Shown: one piece after another, positions 56,039 to 64,000 of the stretch
How positions within the stretch are numbered: position 1 is the first letter of the stretch
How the letters are laid out: each line of letters opens with the position of its first letter
Source of the DNA: Bacteroidota bacterium
Lineage (GTDB): Bacteria; Bacteroidota; Bacteroidia; Chitinophagales; Chitinophagaceae
Direction of reading: 5' to 3'
DNA: 64,000 nt
Assembly: GCA_947460175.1 (NCBI GenBank)
Contig: CANHGW010000006.1
Coordinates: 1-64,000, forward strand
Program-made: the position numbers and the translations under genes
Notes under the pieces: generated by a model
Databases searched by the model: none
What the model saw: the letters and a program-made list of their open reading frames with translations, nothing else
Told to the model about the DNA's origin: nothing

Positions 56039-56046
56039 TACATTTG
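56039..56046 (+). promoter_or_regulatory. -7 element TACATTTG of the metK promoter
   Basis: Exact TAnnTTTG match, 34 bases before the ATG. I see no SAM riboswitch in the short leader. Confidence 0.55.
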
Positions 56047-56079
56047 CAACTCTTATTCATTTTTAAAAACAAATTATAA

Positions 56080-57360
56080 ATGCCATATTTATTTACATCT
56101 GAATCTGTTTCAGAAGGACATCCAGATAAAGTAGCCGATCAAATTTCTGATGCGTTAATTGATAATTTTCTTGCCTATGATCCTAATTCGAAAGTAGCAT
56201 GCGAAACCTTAGTAACAACTGGTCAAGTGATATTGGCTGGCGAGGTTAAATCTGAAGCCTATTTAGATGTGCAAGAAATTGCTCGCGAAGTAATTAAGAA
56301 AATTGGATATACCAAATCTGAGTATATGTTTGAAGCCAACTCATGTGGTATTCTTTCGGCTATTCATGAGCAAAGCGCTGATATCAATCAAGGGGTTGAT
56401 CGAAAAGTAAAAGCTCAAAGTTTTGAAAGCAAAGCCAATGCACAAGGTGCTGGCGATCAAGGTATGATGTTTGGCTATGCTACCCGCGAGACAGACAATT
56501 ATATGCCATTGGCACTTGATTTGGCACATAAAATATTACAAGAATTATCTAAAACTCGTCGTGCTGGTAAAGAGTTGAAATACCTTCGCCCTGATGCAAA
56601 AAGTCAAGTGACGATTGAGTACGATGATAATAATAATCCAATTCGTATTGATACGATTGTAGTTTCTACTCAACATGATGATTTTGATAAAGAAGCTAAG
56701 ATGTTGGCTAAAATCAAAAGTGATATTATCAGTGTGATTATACCACGCGTAAAAAAACAATTGAAACCAGCTATCCAAAAATTGTTTGACGATAAAATCA
56801 CCTATCATATTAATCCAACAGGAAAGTTTGTAATTGGTGGGCCTCATGGTGATACTGGCTTGACTGGTCGTAAAATCATTGTAGATACCTACGGTGGTAA
56901 AGGCGCTCATGGTGGTGGTGCCTTCTCTGGTAAAGATCCAAGTAAAGTAGATCGTAGTGCAGCTTATGCCACTCGACATATTGCCAAAAACTTAGTAGCA
57001 GCTGGACTTTGCGATGAAGTGCTTGTGCAAGTATCGTATGCAATCGGTGTGGCTAAACCTTGTGGTTTGTTTTTAAATACTTATGGAACTGCTAAAGTGA
57101 ATAAAACAGATGGTGAAATAGCTCGTATTGTTGAAAAAATATTTGATATGCGTCCATATGCAATCGAACAACGATTGAAATTGCGTAATCCAATCTATTC
57201 TGAAACGGCATCTTACGGTCATATGGGACGTAAATCAGAAGTAGTAACTAAAGTATTCAACAAAGGAAAAGCAAATGAAAAGAAAGTACAAGTTGAATTA
57301 TTTACGTGGGAAAAAGAGGACTTTGTGCCACAAGTGAAAAAAGCATTTGGTATTAAATAA
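56080..57360 (+). CDS. metK: S-adenosylmethionine synthase
   Basis: MetK makes SAM from methionine and ATP. The 426 residues carry [15 protein letters not shown] (ATP/Mg), [12 protein letters not shown], the methionine-site [19 protein letters not shown] (in part), the glycine-rich [19 protein letters not shown] and [10 protein letters not shown]. Complete and typical. Monocistronic, with a strong terminator 20 bases after the stop. Confidence 0.98.
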   Translation: MPYLFTSESVSEGHPDKVADQISDALIDNFLAYDPNSKVACETLVTTGQVILAGEVKSEAYLDVQEIAREVIKKIGYTKSEYMFEANSCGILSAIHEQSADINQGVDRKVKAQSFESKANAQGAGDQGMMFGYATRETDNYMPLALDLAHKILQELSKTRRAGKELKYLRPDAKSQVTIEYDDNNNPIRIDTIVVSTQHDDFDKEAKMLAKIKSDIISVIIPRVKKQLKPAIQKLFDDKITYHINPTGKFVIGGPHGDTGLTGRKIIVDTYGGKGAHGGGAFSGKDPSKVDRSAAYATRHIAKNLVAAGLCDEVLVQVSYAIGVAKPCGLFLNTYGTAKVNKTDGEIARIVEKIFDMRPYAIEQRLKLRNPIYSETASYGHMGRKSEVVTKVFNKGKANEKKVQVELFTWEKEDFVPQVKKAFGIK

Positions 57361-57380
57361 TTTCTTAATTATAAACTATG

Positions 57381-57409
57381 AAAGACTACTTCGGTAGTCT
57401 TTTTTTTGT
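57381..57409 (+). terminator. Rho-independent terminator of metK
   Basis: The stem AAGACTAC-TTCG-GTAGTCTT with a stable UUCG tetraloop is followed by eight Ts. Confidence 0.9.
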
Positions 57410-57678
57410 TTTGGATATCAAGGTCTGTGCTTCGATTAAGCGCAATAGTCCCGATGTTTTGGGAATCCGTTCAGGCACTATCGCATTACTTAGACTGAAA
57501 CAGTTTCATTTGTAATATGAATGAAAATAAGATACACGAATCGGTAAAGAATTAACTGTAATGCTAAGTGCTTTATAACAGTTTTGCCTATGATAATGTT
57601 TTTCGTAAAACAACGAATTCGAAGCGACACAATAGGTAATGTTTCGTGGAATTGATTTTATATGGTCAGTGAAGATAT
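57410..57678. other. Intergenic region with a structured repeat-like segment
   Basis: It holds no gene. A segment at about 57438-57482 pairs GCGCAATAGT with ACTATCGC and has inner TCCC...GGGA pairing; a short palindrome TGAAACAGTTTCA lies at about 57496-57508. It looks like a structured intergenic repeat, but no second copy is in the window. Confidence 0.45.
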
Positions 57679-58554
57679 TTATAAACTCATTGGAACTTCC
57701 ATGAGTAGTATTTCAGTCGCATCTTCATTTGACATAATTTCTAAGTTGTTAATGTTCCAAATTCCAAAACCATCTCTGTTTTCCACCACTTGATTATTAA
57801 TAGTTGCAGTGCCTTTCAGCATGAAAACATAAACACCATTTCCTTCTTTGTTCAGATTGTAGGTTGTTTTTATGTCTTTGTTAAATGTTCCCATGTTGAA
57901 CCATGCATCTTGATGAATCCACACACCTGCATCATGAGGATTGGGAGACAGAATTTGCTTAAATTTGTTTACACTCTCCTTTTTATTGAGTGTAATTTGA
58001 TCATATCTTGGAGTTACATTTTTTTTGTTTGGATAAACCCATATCTGAAGAAATTTTACTTCTTTGTCACTATTCTTGTTGTATTCACTGTGCATGATAC
58101 CAGTGCCAGCACTCATCACTTGAATATCTCCATGTTTAATTATGGTGGTATTTCCCATGCTATCTTTGTGCTCAAGATCACCCTCTAATGGTATGCTTAT
58201 AATTTCCATATTGTCATGAGGATGGGTTCCAAATCCCATTCCAGGATTAACTCTATCATCATTTAAAACTCTTAGTACCCCAAAATGCATTCTCTCTGGA
58301 TTGTGGTAGTTAGCAAAGCTGAAGGTATGTTTACTTTCTAACCATCCATGATTGGCATATCCACGCGAACTGGATTTATGCAATATTATGTTTTCAGAAA
58401 TGTCTGACTTAGAATTGGGTATATGATTAAAGCCTAGTATTTCAAGGTCTTTTAATTCATCAATGTCATTCTTGATTAAATTTCCAAAAGCAGCTGAAGC
58501 AGCAAACATACCAGTGCCAAGGAAACCTTTTTTTAAAAAGTCTTTTCTGTCCAT
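57679..58554 (-). CDS. Pirin-family protein with export signal
   Basis: From 58554 the protein has 291 residues. It starts MDRKDFLKKGFLGTGMFAAS, a Tat-like or lipoprotein-free signal with a hydrophobic stretch and no lipobox Cys. The bicupin pirin domain shows FANYHNPERMHFGVLRVLNDD, GFGTHPHDNMEIISIPLEG (in part) and GTGIMHSEYN; His residues of the metal site (HPHD, HSE) are present. Pirins include quercetinases and regulators; an exported one suggests an envelope oxidoreductase role, which is inference. The extended start at 58599 lies before the signal. Confidence 0.85.
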   Translation of the reverse strand: MDRKDFLKKGFLGTGMFAASAAFGNLIKNDIDELKDLEILGFNHIPNSKSDISENIILHKSSSRGYANHGWLESKHTFSFANYHNPERMHFGVLRVLNDDRVNPGMGFGTHPHDNMEIISIPLEGDLEHKDSMGNTTIIKHGDIQVMSAGTGIMHSEYNKNSDKEVKFLQIWVYPNKKNVTPRYDQITLNKKESVNKFKQILSPNPHDAGVWIHQDAWFNMGTFNKDIKTTYNLNKEGNGVYVFMLKGTATINNQVVENRDGFGIWNINNLEIMSNEDATEILLMEVPMSL

Positions 58555-58599
58555 AATTATGATTGTTAGGATGTTAGAATACGTTGCAATTTCGGTCAT

Positions 58600-58889
58600 C
58601 TAACCATACTTTTTTAAACTTTATGAAGAATTCTTTATCAGTTATACTTATCTATCATCGTTTTTTTTGAATCCTATTTTTTTAAATTTGATTTAGCCTA
58701 GGATTAATAAGTATTTCAATGCATTAGATTTACATAGTTGGACGTAAAAGATACTTGATTGATTATTTCAATATTCATATTCGTTTTTACATTTTGTATC
58801 AAAGTCATAAATGGTTTTCTTGATTTTTTTACATTTTCTTATGATTTTTAATTGCCTTTTTAAATTTAGTTTTGTTCAAAACTATTTAT
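58600..58889. other. AT-rich intergenic region between divergent genes
   Basis: It holds the promoter of the T9SS protein gene at its right end; otherwise I see nothing in it. Confidence 0.5.
58867..58874 (+). promoter_or_regulatory. -7 element TAGTTTTG of the T9SS protein gene
   Basis: Exact TAnnTTTG match, 15 bases before the ATG at 58890; it overlaps the longer possible start at 58872 and so argues against it. Confidence 0.5.
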
Positions 58890-59921
58890 ATGAAAAAAAT
58901 TACAATGATTGCGTTGATGTTAGTCGCATTTATGGGAACAAAAGCACAGGTGATGTATCCGTATAGTTTCACTAAATTAACTGCACCCTATGCCAATTTA
59001 GTAGGGGCTACTAACCTCACCTCAGGAGTTTCTTGGGATGATACTACGATAGTAGTACCTGTTGGTTTTAATTTTAAATGGGCGTTGGACAGTCGCATCG
59101 TAGACTCCATTGCTATTGATTCATACGGAATGCTTTATAAGCCTTCTGATTATGATGTAGTGAATGATTTCCCTACTCGAATTATGATGCCTTATCAAGT
59201 AGATTTAGCTGATCGATCCTACAATACAAATCAAATCCCGGTTTCGCCTATTTCCTATCAAACTACAGGTAATCCTGGGAGTAAAATATGCAAAATAGAA
59301 TTTAGAAATGCAGGTTTTTACAGTGATAGTACAGGAATGGATTCAACCAATTTTCAAATTTGGTTATACGAAGGCTCGAATGTGATTGAATATCGATATG
59401 GTCCTCAATCGGTCGCTGATATTGCTACAAGTTTCGATGGAGAAAATGGGCCTTGGATTAATTTAACGTACCAAGCAACCATTAATCTCGCAAATCAGAC
59501 TGTCACATTGGATACTTGTACATATATAGCCGGCAATGCATCTACGGCTGCTGCGGTTAATCCTACTACAGCTGTCAATTTACTTTTGCCTCCATCTGAT
59601 TTCGCATTTGTCGGTTTGCCTGATAATGGTCAGGTATTTCGATTTGCACCAAAATCAATCGGAGCATCTGTGAATGAAATTGAAGCACTCTTTGCAAGTA
59701 TAAAAGTATATCCAACCCAATTCAATGAATCTGTGAACATTGAACATCAAGGGCAACTTGCATCAGTAACTATGGTTGATATCAATGGAAAAATTATTTT
59801 ATCAGAGAAAAATTTAGTGAATAAAACTCAACTCAATACATCATCGTTGAGCAAAGGAATCTATCTATTGAAATTGACAGATTATAATTCCAATACTAAA
59901 TCGTATAAATTGATAAAATAA
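58890..59921 (+). CDS. Secreted protein with T9SS type A sorting domain
   Basis: The 343-residue protein has a signal peptide (MKKITMIALMLVAFMGTKAQ), a beta-rich body (about 25-255) with no known enzymatic motif, and a C-terminal sorting domain of about 75 residues: IKVYPTQFNESVNIEHQGQ (in part), MVDINGKIILSEKNL, and SSLSKGIYLLKLTD...YKLIK. It is exported by type IX secretion and probably attached to the surface. The body resembles the generic DUF-type beta-sandwiches common in such proteins. Confidence 0.85.
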   Translation: MKKITMIALMLVAFMGTKAQVMYPYSFTKLTAPYANLVGATNLTSGVSWDDTTIVVPVGFNFKWALDSRIVDSIAIDSYGMLYKPSDYDVVNDFPTRIMMPYQVDLADRSYNTNQIPVSPISYQTTGNPGSKICKIEFRNAGFYSDSTGMDSTNFQIWLYEGSNVIEYRYGPQSVADIATSFDGENGPWINLTYQATINLANQTVTLDTCTYIAGNASTAAAVNPTTAVNLLLPPSDFAFVGLPDNGQVFRFAPKSIGASVNEIEALFASIKVYPTQFNESVNIEHQGQLASVTMVDINGKIILSEKNLVNKTQLNTSSLSKGIYLLKLTDYNSNTKSYKLIK

Positions 59922-59927
59922 ATATTT

Positions 59928-60329
59928 TTACTGATAATCTATATCAGCAGGGGATTCAGGTTCGATGTCAATATCAGCTTGAATCCCTTTTTCGTTTTGT
60001 TCTTGCAGGCTCAACATATCAGTATGTGTAGTTTGAAGCCATGTGCCACGTTGAAGTCGTAAAACTTGAATATGCAATTGATGATTTTTTTCTACTGAAG
60101 CCTCAAATTCTCCTGTTGGCATTGAAGGGTTTATAGTTAGTTCAAGGTCGTTTGAATGTTGTGTTATTTCAGCCAATGTTACATTGTGAAGATATTGCTC
60201 TTTCTTAGCGTTTCCTTCTTCGGTATGATGTGGTTTTTTGTAAAACTCAATCTTCAAATGACTAAAGTGTTGTTGGAAAGCTTGTTGTATTTCTTGTATG
60301 GTAGATGATGACTTTAAGATTAGTTTCAT
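59928..60329 (-). CDS. Conserved hypothetical cytoplasmic protein
   Basis: The 133-residue protein is not recognised. It has no signal peptide or membrane span, is rich in Gln, His and Glu, starts MKLILKSSSTIQEIQQAFQQHF (in part: MKLILKSSSTIQEIQQAF) and ends in an acidic tail (DIDIEPESPADIDYQ). The stop is 6 bases from the convergent T9SS gene's stop. Confidence 0.6.
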   Translation of the reverse strand: MKLILKSSSTIQEIQQAFQQHFSHLKIEFYKKPHHTEEGNAKKEQYLHNVTLAEITQHSNDLELTINPSMPTGEFEASVEKNHQLHIQVLRLQRGTWLQTTHTDMLSLQEQNEKGIQADIDIEPESPADIDYQ

Positions 60330-60481
60330 GGTTTGAATTAATTTGTATTGATATTCATTTTTAATCTTACAAAGGTATCTCTACTTATTGCATCAGAAAA
60401 ATGATATAAATCATCTTATATATCTCACTACAGTTACTTTTATATAGAGTTTGCTTCCCCTTTCTGCCGCTAGGCAGGGAT

Positions 60482-60523
60482 CCTCGCATTTACGATGTCA
60501 ACTTTAATATCGTCTTTGCGAGG
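60482..60523. repeat. Stem-loop repeat containing GCGAGGAACGAAGCAATC
   Basis: The arms CCTCGCATTTACGAT (60482-60496) and ATCGTCTTTGCGAGG (60509-60523) are complementary apart from a few positions. The sequence continues AACGAAGCAATC, a motif found as intergenic repeat in several bacterial genomes. It lies in the gap between two genes and is richer in GC than the surroundings. Confidence 0.55.
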
Positions 60524-60595
60524 AACGAAGCAATCTGAATTTATTACCGTAAGAAAACAACATGGACAATCTAATCATATCAATGTTGTAGTAAC

Positions 60596-61972
60596 TTATT
60601 TACCCCAACCTAGCCAATCATTGGCATTTGCATAAACCATCAAGATGAGTAAAAATATCATGCCTGCTATTTGTGCATACTCCAATATTTTTTCGTTGGG
60701 TTTGCGACGGGTTATCATTTCGTATAATGTAAACATCACATGACCGCCATCTAATGCAGGTATCGGCAACAAATTCATGAAGGCTAATACGATGGATAAA
60801 AAAGCTGTCATACTCCAAAACGACTGCCAATCCCATACGCCAGGGAAGGCGTTGGCAATGGATTTGAAACCGCCCAATCCTTTGTAAGCACCCGTTTTCG
60901 GATTCAAAATCATTTTAAATTGAGCAATATACATATTCAACTTCTCAATGGTTTTGTTCCAGCCAGCAGGGATAGATTCTATAAAGCCATACTTTTTGGT
61001 TTCGATTTTTAATAAACCAAGACTATCCATTTTTTTCAAGTCGTAAAAAATGGGAACAATTCCTAGTTTGCGATCATCCATGAATGAGGATGTAAGTTGT
61101 AACGTGTCTGTTTTTCTCAATACAGTTAATCGAGCAGAATCGCCAGTTGTGTTTTGTAATACGGTTCTGATTTCATCAAAGTAATTGACCGGTGTTCCAT
61201 TGACTGCCAATACCACATCCCATTCTTTCAATCCAGCTTTCATAGCAGGTGTATTGTCAATGCCATCAAACGAACCAATCAATGCAGGTACACGAGGATC
61301 CATCATCATGGTACCTTTCTTTTTGCGACTAATCATATCGCCAATCAAACTTTCTGGAAATGTAAGATTCACTTCTTGTTCATTGCGTAATATCTTGGCC
61401 GATTTGCCTGTGATAACAGCATAGGTAAGATTGTCAAAATATTCAATGGGTTTGCCATCTACAGCCACTACTTTATCACCTTGTTGAAATCCTATTTTGT
61501 AAAAAATACTATCCTGAAAAGTAATACCATATTTCATCGATGAAATAGGTACTTTTTGTTCGCCCCATACAAATAAAACCATGGCATAAATAATAATAGC
61601 AACAATCACATTCATGATAATACCACCAAGCATGATAATCAATCGTTGCCAAGCTGGCTTGCTTCTGAATTCCCAGTCTTTGGCAGGTTGTGCCATCGCT
61701 TCTTTATCCATGCTTTCATCTATCATGCCCGATATTTTTACGTAACCTCCTAGTGGTAGCCAGCCAACTCCATATTCGGTATCACCTATTTTCTTTTTGA
61801 ACAATGAAAACCATGGGTCAAAAAAGAGATAAAATTTTTCGACTCGACACCCAAACCACTTAGCGGTAATATAATGTCCAAACTCATGGAGTATCACAAG
61901 GATACTCAATGCTAAAATTAATTGTCCGGCTTTTACACCAACTACAGCCCAGTCTATTGCTAATAAATGCAT
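60596..61972 (-). CDS. rseP: RIP metalloprotease RseP (site-2 protease)
   Basis: This inner-membrane zinc protease cleaves transmembrane substrates such as anti-sigma factors. The 458 residues show HEFGH (29-33) in the first membrane span, GGYVKISGM, two PDZ-like regions (about 150-330; GFQQGDKVVAVDGKP, GLKEWDVVLAVNGTP), and the third-ligand motif LLPIPALDGGH in the C-terminal span. It follows dxr by 15 bases, a common Bacteroidota operon. Confidence 0.95.
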   Translation of the reverse strand: MHLLAIDWAVVGVKAGQLILALSILVILHEFGHYITAKWFGCRVEKFYLFFDPWFSLFKKKIGDTEYGVGWLPLGGYVKISGMIDESMDKEAMAQPAKDWEFRSKPAWQRLIIMLGGIIMNVIVAIIIYAMVLFVWGEQKVPISSMKYGITFQDSIFYKIGFQQGDKVVAVDGKPIEYFDNLTYAVITGKSAKILRNEQEVNLTFPESLIGDMISRKKKGTMMMDPRVPALIGSFDGIDNTPAMKAGLKEWDVVLAVNGTPVNYFDEIRTVLQNTTGDSARLTVLRKTDTLQLTSSFMDDRKLGIVPIFYDLKKMDSLGLLKIETKKYGFIESIPAGWNKTIEKLNMYIAQFKMILNPKTGAYKGLGGFKSIANAFPGVWDWQSFWSMTAFLSIVLAFMNLLPIPALDGGHVMFTLYEMITRRKPNEKILEYAQIAGMIFLLILMVYANANDWLGWGK

Positions 61973-61987
61973 GTTTTTTTCTAAAGT

Positions 61988-63136
61988 TTAAATAAGTGAA
62001 GATGCGTATTTACGTGTCTCTGTATTGCTTTCTATATAATCGTTGAGGCCAGGTAGTGCGATATGGCTTATTTTCCCAAGACATTTCTCGATGATGTCAC
62101 TCATTTCAAGAAAACTAATTTTATTTCTTAGAAAAGCATCTACCACTACTTCATTGGCTGCATTGAGTATACAGGGCGCATTGCCACCTTGATACATAGC
62201 ATCTTTTGCAAGTGCAAGATTACGGAAAGTTTTTGTATCTGGCGCTTCAAACGTGAGTGAAGGATAATTTTTAAATTCTAATCGCTTGTGATTATTCTTG
62301 ATACGATTTGGAAAGCCCATTGCATATTGTATAGGGAGTTTCATATCAGGCAAACCCATTTGAGCTTTAACACTACCATCTTCAAACTGTACCATGGAGT
62401 GAATAATGGATTGTGGATGTACCAATACATCAATTTGATCATTCTCTAAGCCAAACAACCATTTTGCTTCGATCATCTCCAAGCCTTTGTTCATCAAACT
62501 GGCCGAATCAATGGTAATTTTAGCACCCATTGCCCAATTAGGATGTTGCAAGGCATGATCTTTTTTTACATTGATCAGGTAATTTGGTTTTTTACCTAAA
62601 AAAGGACCACCAGAGGCAGTTAATATAATTTTTTCAATAGCGTTTTGATGTTCACCAACCAAACATTGAAAAATAGCAGAATGTTCGCTGTCAACAGGTA
62701 TCAGTAGGGATTTGTGTTTAATAACCATTTGAGTCACTAAATCGCCTGCTACTACAAGGGTTTCTTTGTTGGCCAATGCAATTTGTTTGCCCGCTTCAAT
62801 GGCGGCCAAGGTAGAAGACAAGCCAGCATAGCCAACGATGGCTGCCAACATAAGGTCGTATACATCACTTGCAGCAACTTCTATCAAAGCTTTTTCGCCT
62901 GCATATACTTTGATTCCAAGAGGTGATAAAGCATTATTTATCTTGCTATACAAGGTTTCATTGCTAATAACGACTATGTTGGGTTTGAATTCTATCGCTT
63001 GCTCAATCAATAAGTCAACATTGTTATGCGCTGTGATAACCTCTGCTGAAAATAAGGTGGGATTTTCTCGGATGACTTCTAATGTTTGGGTTCCAATAGA
63101 ACCCGTGCTGCCATATACGGCGATTCTTTTACTCAT
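61988..63136 (-). CDS. dxr: 1-deoxy-D-xylulose 5-phosphate reductoisomerase
   Basis: Dxr catalyses the second step of the MEP isoprenoid pathway with NADPH and a divalent metal. The 382 residues contain the NADPH site GSTGSIGTQTLEV, ALANKETLVVAG, the metal/catalytic segment PVDSEHSAIFQCL, TASGGPFLGKK, and HPNWAMGAKITIDSASLMNKGLE (in part). Complete. It heads the dxr-rseP operon. Confidence 0.97.
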   Translation of the reverse strand: MSKRIAVYGSTGSIGTQTLEVIRENPTLFSAEVITAHNNVDLLIEQAIEFKPNIVVISNETLYSKINNALSPLGIKVYAGEKALIEVAASDVYDLMLAAIVGYAGLSSTLAAIEAGKQIALANKETLVVAGDLVTQMVIKHKSLLIPVDSEHSAIFQCLVGEHQNAIEKIILTASGGPFLGKKPNYLINVKKDHALQHPNWAMGAKITIDSASLMNKGLEMIEAKWLFGLENDQIDVLVHPQSIIHSMVQFEDGSVKAQMGLPDMKLPIQYAMGFPNRIKNNHKRLEFKNYPSLTFEAPDTKTFRNLALAKDAMYQGGNAPCILNAANEVVVDAFLRNKISFLEMSDIIEKCLGKISHIALPGLNDYIESNTETRKYASSLI

Positions 63137-63231
63137 GAAGGGTTGAAAACGATTTCTTAAGGGGTTAAAGTTACTACAATATCAAGAATAATAAGTTTAT
63201 ACATTTTTTTTAACGCCAATTTAAACTTCGA

Positions 63232-63240
63232 TACCTTTGC
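63232..63240 (+). promoter_or_regulatory. -7 element TACCTTTGC before the terminal lipoprotein gene
   Basis: Exact consensus, with TTT 20 bases upstream in the -33 position; 29 bases before the ATG at 63270. Confidence 0.55.
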
Positions 63241-63269
63241 TAAGTCTTAGTTAACAAATAATATAAAAA

Positions 63270-64000
63270 ATGAAATACACAAATTTTAAGCTTGGATTGG
63301 TAGCGATCGCACTAACAAGCAGTCTGATGTTTAGCTCATGTCGCAGAGATAAAAACAATAATACAGACAATGACACTGAAATGGCAAGCGACAATTCAAT
63401 AAGTGAATTTGCTTATAATGATGTAGGTAATATCGTCGATGATGCATCTGATAAAAAAACAGGCGACAACTTAGGGAATTATAAAACGGCTAGCAATTGC
63501 GCTACTGTTACTCATGACACAGTTTCAAATCCAAAAACGATTACGATAGACTTTGGACCAACGAATTGTTTATGCAACGATGGTCGATACCGTAAAGGTC
63601 AAATATTGGTCTCTTATACTGGTAAATACAGAGATTCAGGTTCTGTACATACCATTACATTTAATAACTATTATATCAATAATAATCATGTAATGGGGTC
63701 TAAACAAGTAAGCAATATGGGTAAAAATGCCAGCAATCAAAGCTATTTCAATATCAATGTGAATGGTTTGATTATAAAAGCAAGCAATGATTCTGTTTTA
63801 TGGACTGCAAGTCGTGTACGCACATGGATACAAGGTGAAGCTACCCAAACTTGGGGCGATGATATCTATGAAATTACGGGGAACGGAAGTGGACAACGCG
63901 CCAATGGCAATACGTGGACGATGAACATTATACAGCCGTTGGTCAAAGATTTAAGTTGTAATTGGATTTCGGAAGGTAAAATTGAATTACAACCAACTGG
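63270..64000 (+). CDS. Lipoprotein, cut by the window end
   Basis: The frame is open from ATG at 63270 to the window edge (243 codons seen). It begins with a lipoprotein signal, MKYTNFKLGLVAIALTSS followed by LMFSSC as lipobox, then an Asn/Asp-rich linker (RRDKNNNTDNDTEMASDN). The mature domain has cysteines in SNCATVTH, NCLCNDG and LSCNW and a beta-rich look. I recognise only a general Bacteroidota surface lipoprotein; the function is unknown and the C-terminus is outside the window. Confidence 0.75.
   Translation, partial: MKYTNFKLGLVAIALTSSLMFSSCRRDKNNNTDNDTEMASDNSISEFAYNDVGNIVDDASDKKTGDNLGNYKTASNCATVTHDTVSNPKTITIDFGPTNCLCNDGRYRKGQILVSYTGKYRDSGSVHTITFNNYYINNNHVMGSKQVSNMGKNASNQSYFNINVNGLIIKASNDSVLWTASRVRTWIQGEATQTWGDDIYEITGNGSGQRANGNTWTMNIIQPLVKDLSCNWISEGKIELQPT

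Noticed and set aside
55823-56079. SAM riboswitch upstream of metK
   Set aside because: The leader after the predicted start of transcription is only about 25-30 bases, and no SAM aptamer motifs were visible in the gap.

Overview
The window is AT-rich DNA from a Bacteroidota chromosome, most likely a gliding or T9SS-bearing member of the Chitinophagales/Sphingobacteriales side of the phylum. The evidence is gldH, a large SprB-repeat adhesin with a gliding-associated C-terminal domain, several proteins with type IX secretion C-terminal tails, an HU-SPOR fusion, a GH3/beta-lactamase fusion, DUF4836, and promoters of the TAnnTTTG (-7) type instead of the E. coli -10. No tRNA, rRNA or CRISPR array was seen.

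Layout. 1-1.2 kb: tail of an IS3-family transposase, a cysteine-rich peptide whose start was apparently replaced by the IS end, and a membrane thioredoxin-fold protein. 1.4-11 kb: acetyl-CoA synthetase, SulP transporter plus beta-carbonic anhydrase, a TPR/LytS-type kinase, an outer-membrane protein, mtaB and a TlpA protein. 11-17 kb: purH and comEC, separated by an accessory gap (12.56-14.7 kb) with a hairpin-rich duplicated repeat, a palindromic insertion, one secreted protein flanked by inverted repeats, and a GC-rich patch. 17-24.3 kb: barrel protein, HU-SPOR protein, and an overlapping pair made of a TonB-dependent receptor and a TPR plus beta-barrel protein. 24.4-31 kb: hisS, a small lipoprotein, DUF4836, plsC, a severely truncated priA and a T9SS metallopeptidase. 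31-35.8 kb: two envelope barrels around a GH3/beta-lactamase cell-wall enzyme. 35.8-43.9 kb: a long minus-strand series (yicC, gldH, lptB, GH3 acyl-adenylating enzyme, M14-like amidohydrolase, SAM hydroxide adenosyltransferase homologue, ABM monooxygenase, aroB, aroA). 44-49 kb: marC, pepT, UbiA-type prenyltransferase, rpe, TPR lipoprotein. 49-56 kb: a barrel gene broken by an in-frame stop and a 2027-aa adhesin. 56-64 kb: metK, pirin, T9SS protein, rseP, dxr and a lipoprotein cut by the window end.

Most of the window is housekeeping plus envelope genes typical of the phylum. The parts most worth a second look are the IS-disrupted peptide/thioredoxin locus, the nested repeats at 12.66-13.16 kb, the TonB receptor with the TPR-barrel protein, the truncated priA, and the GH3 plus amidohydrolase pairing.
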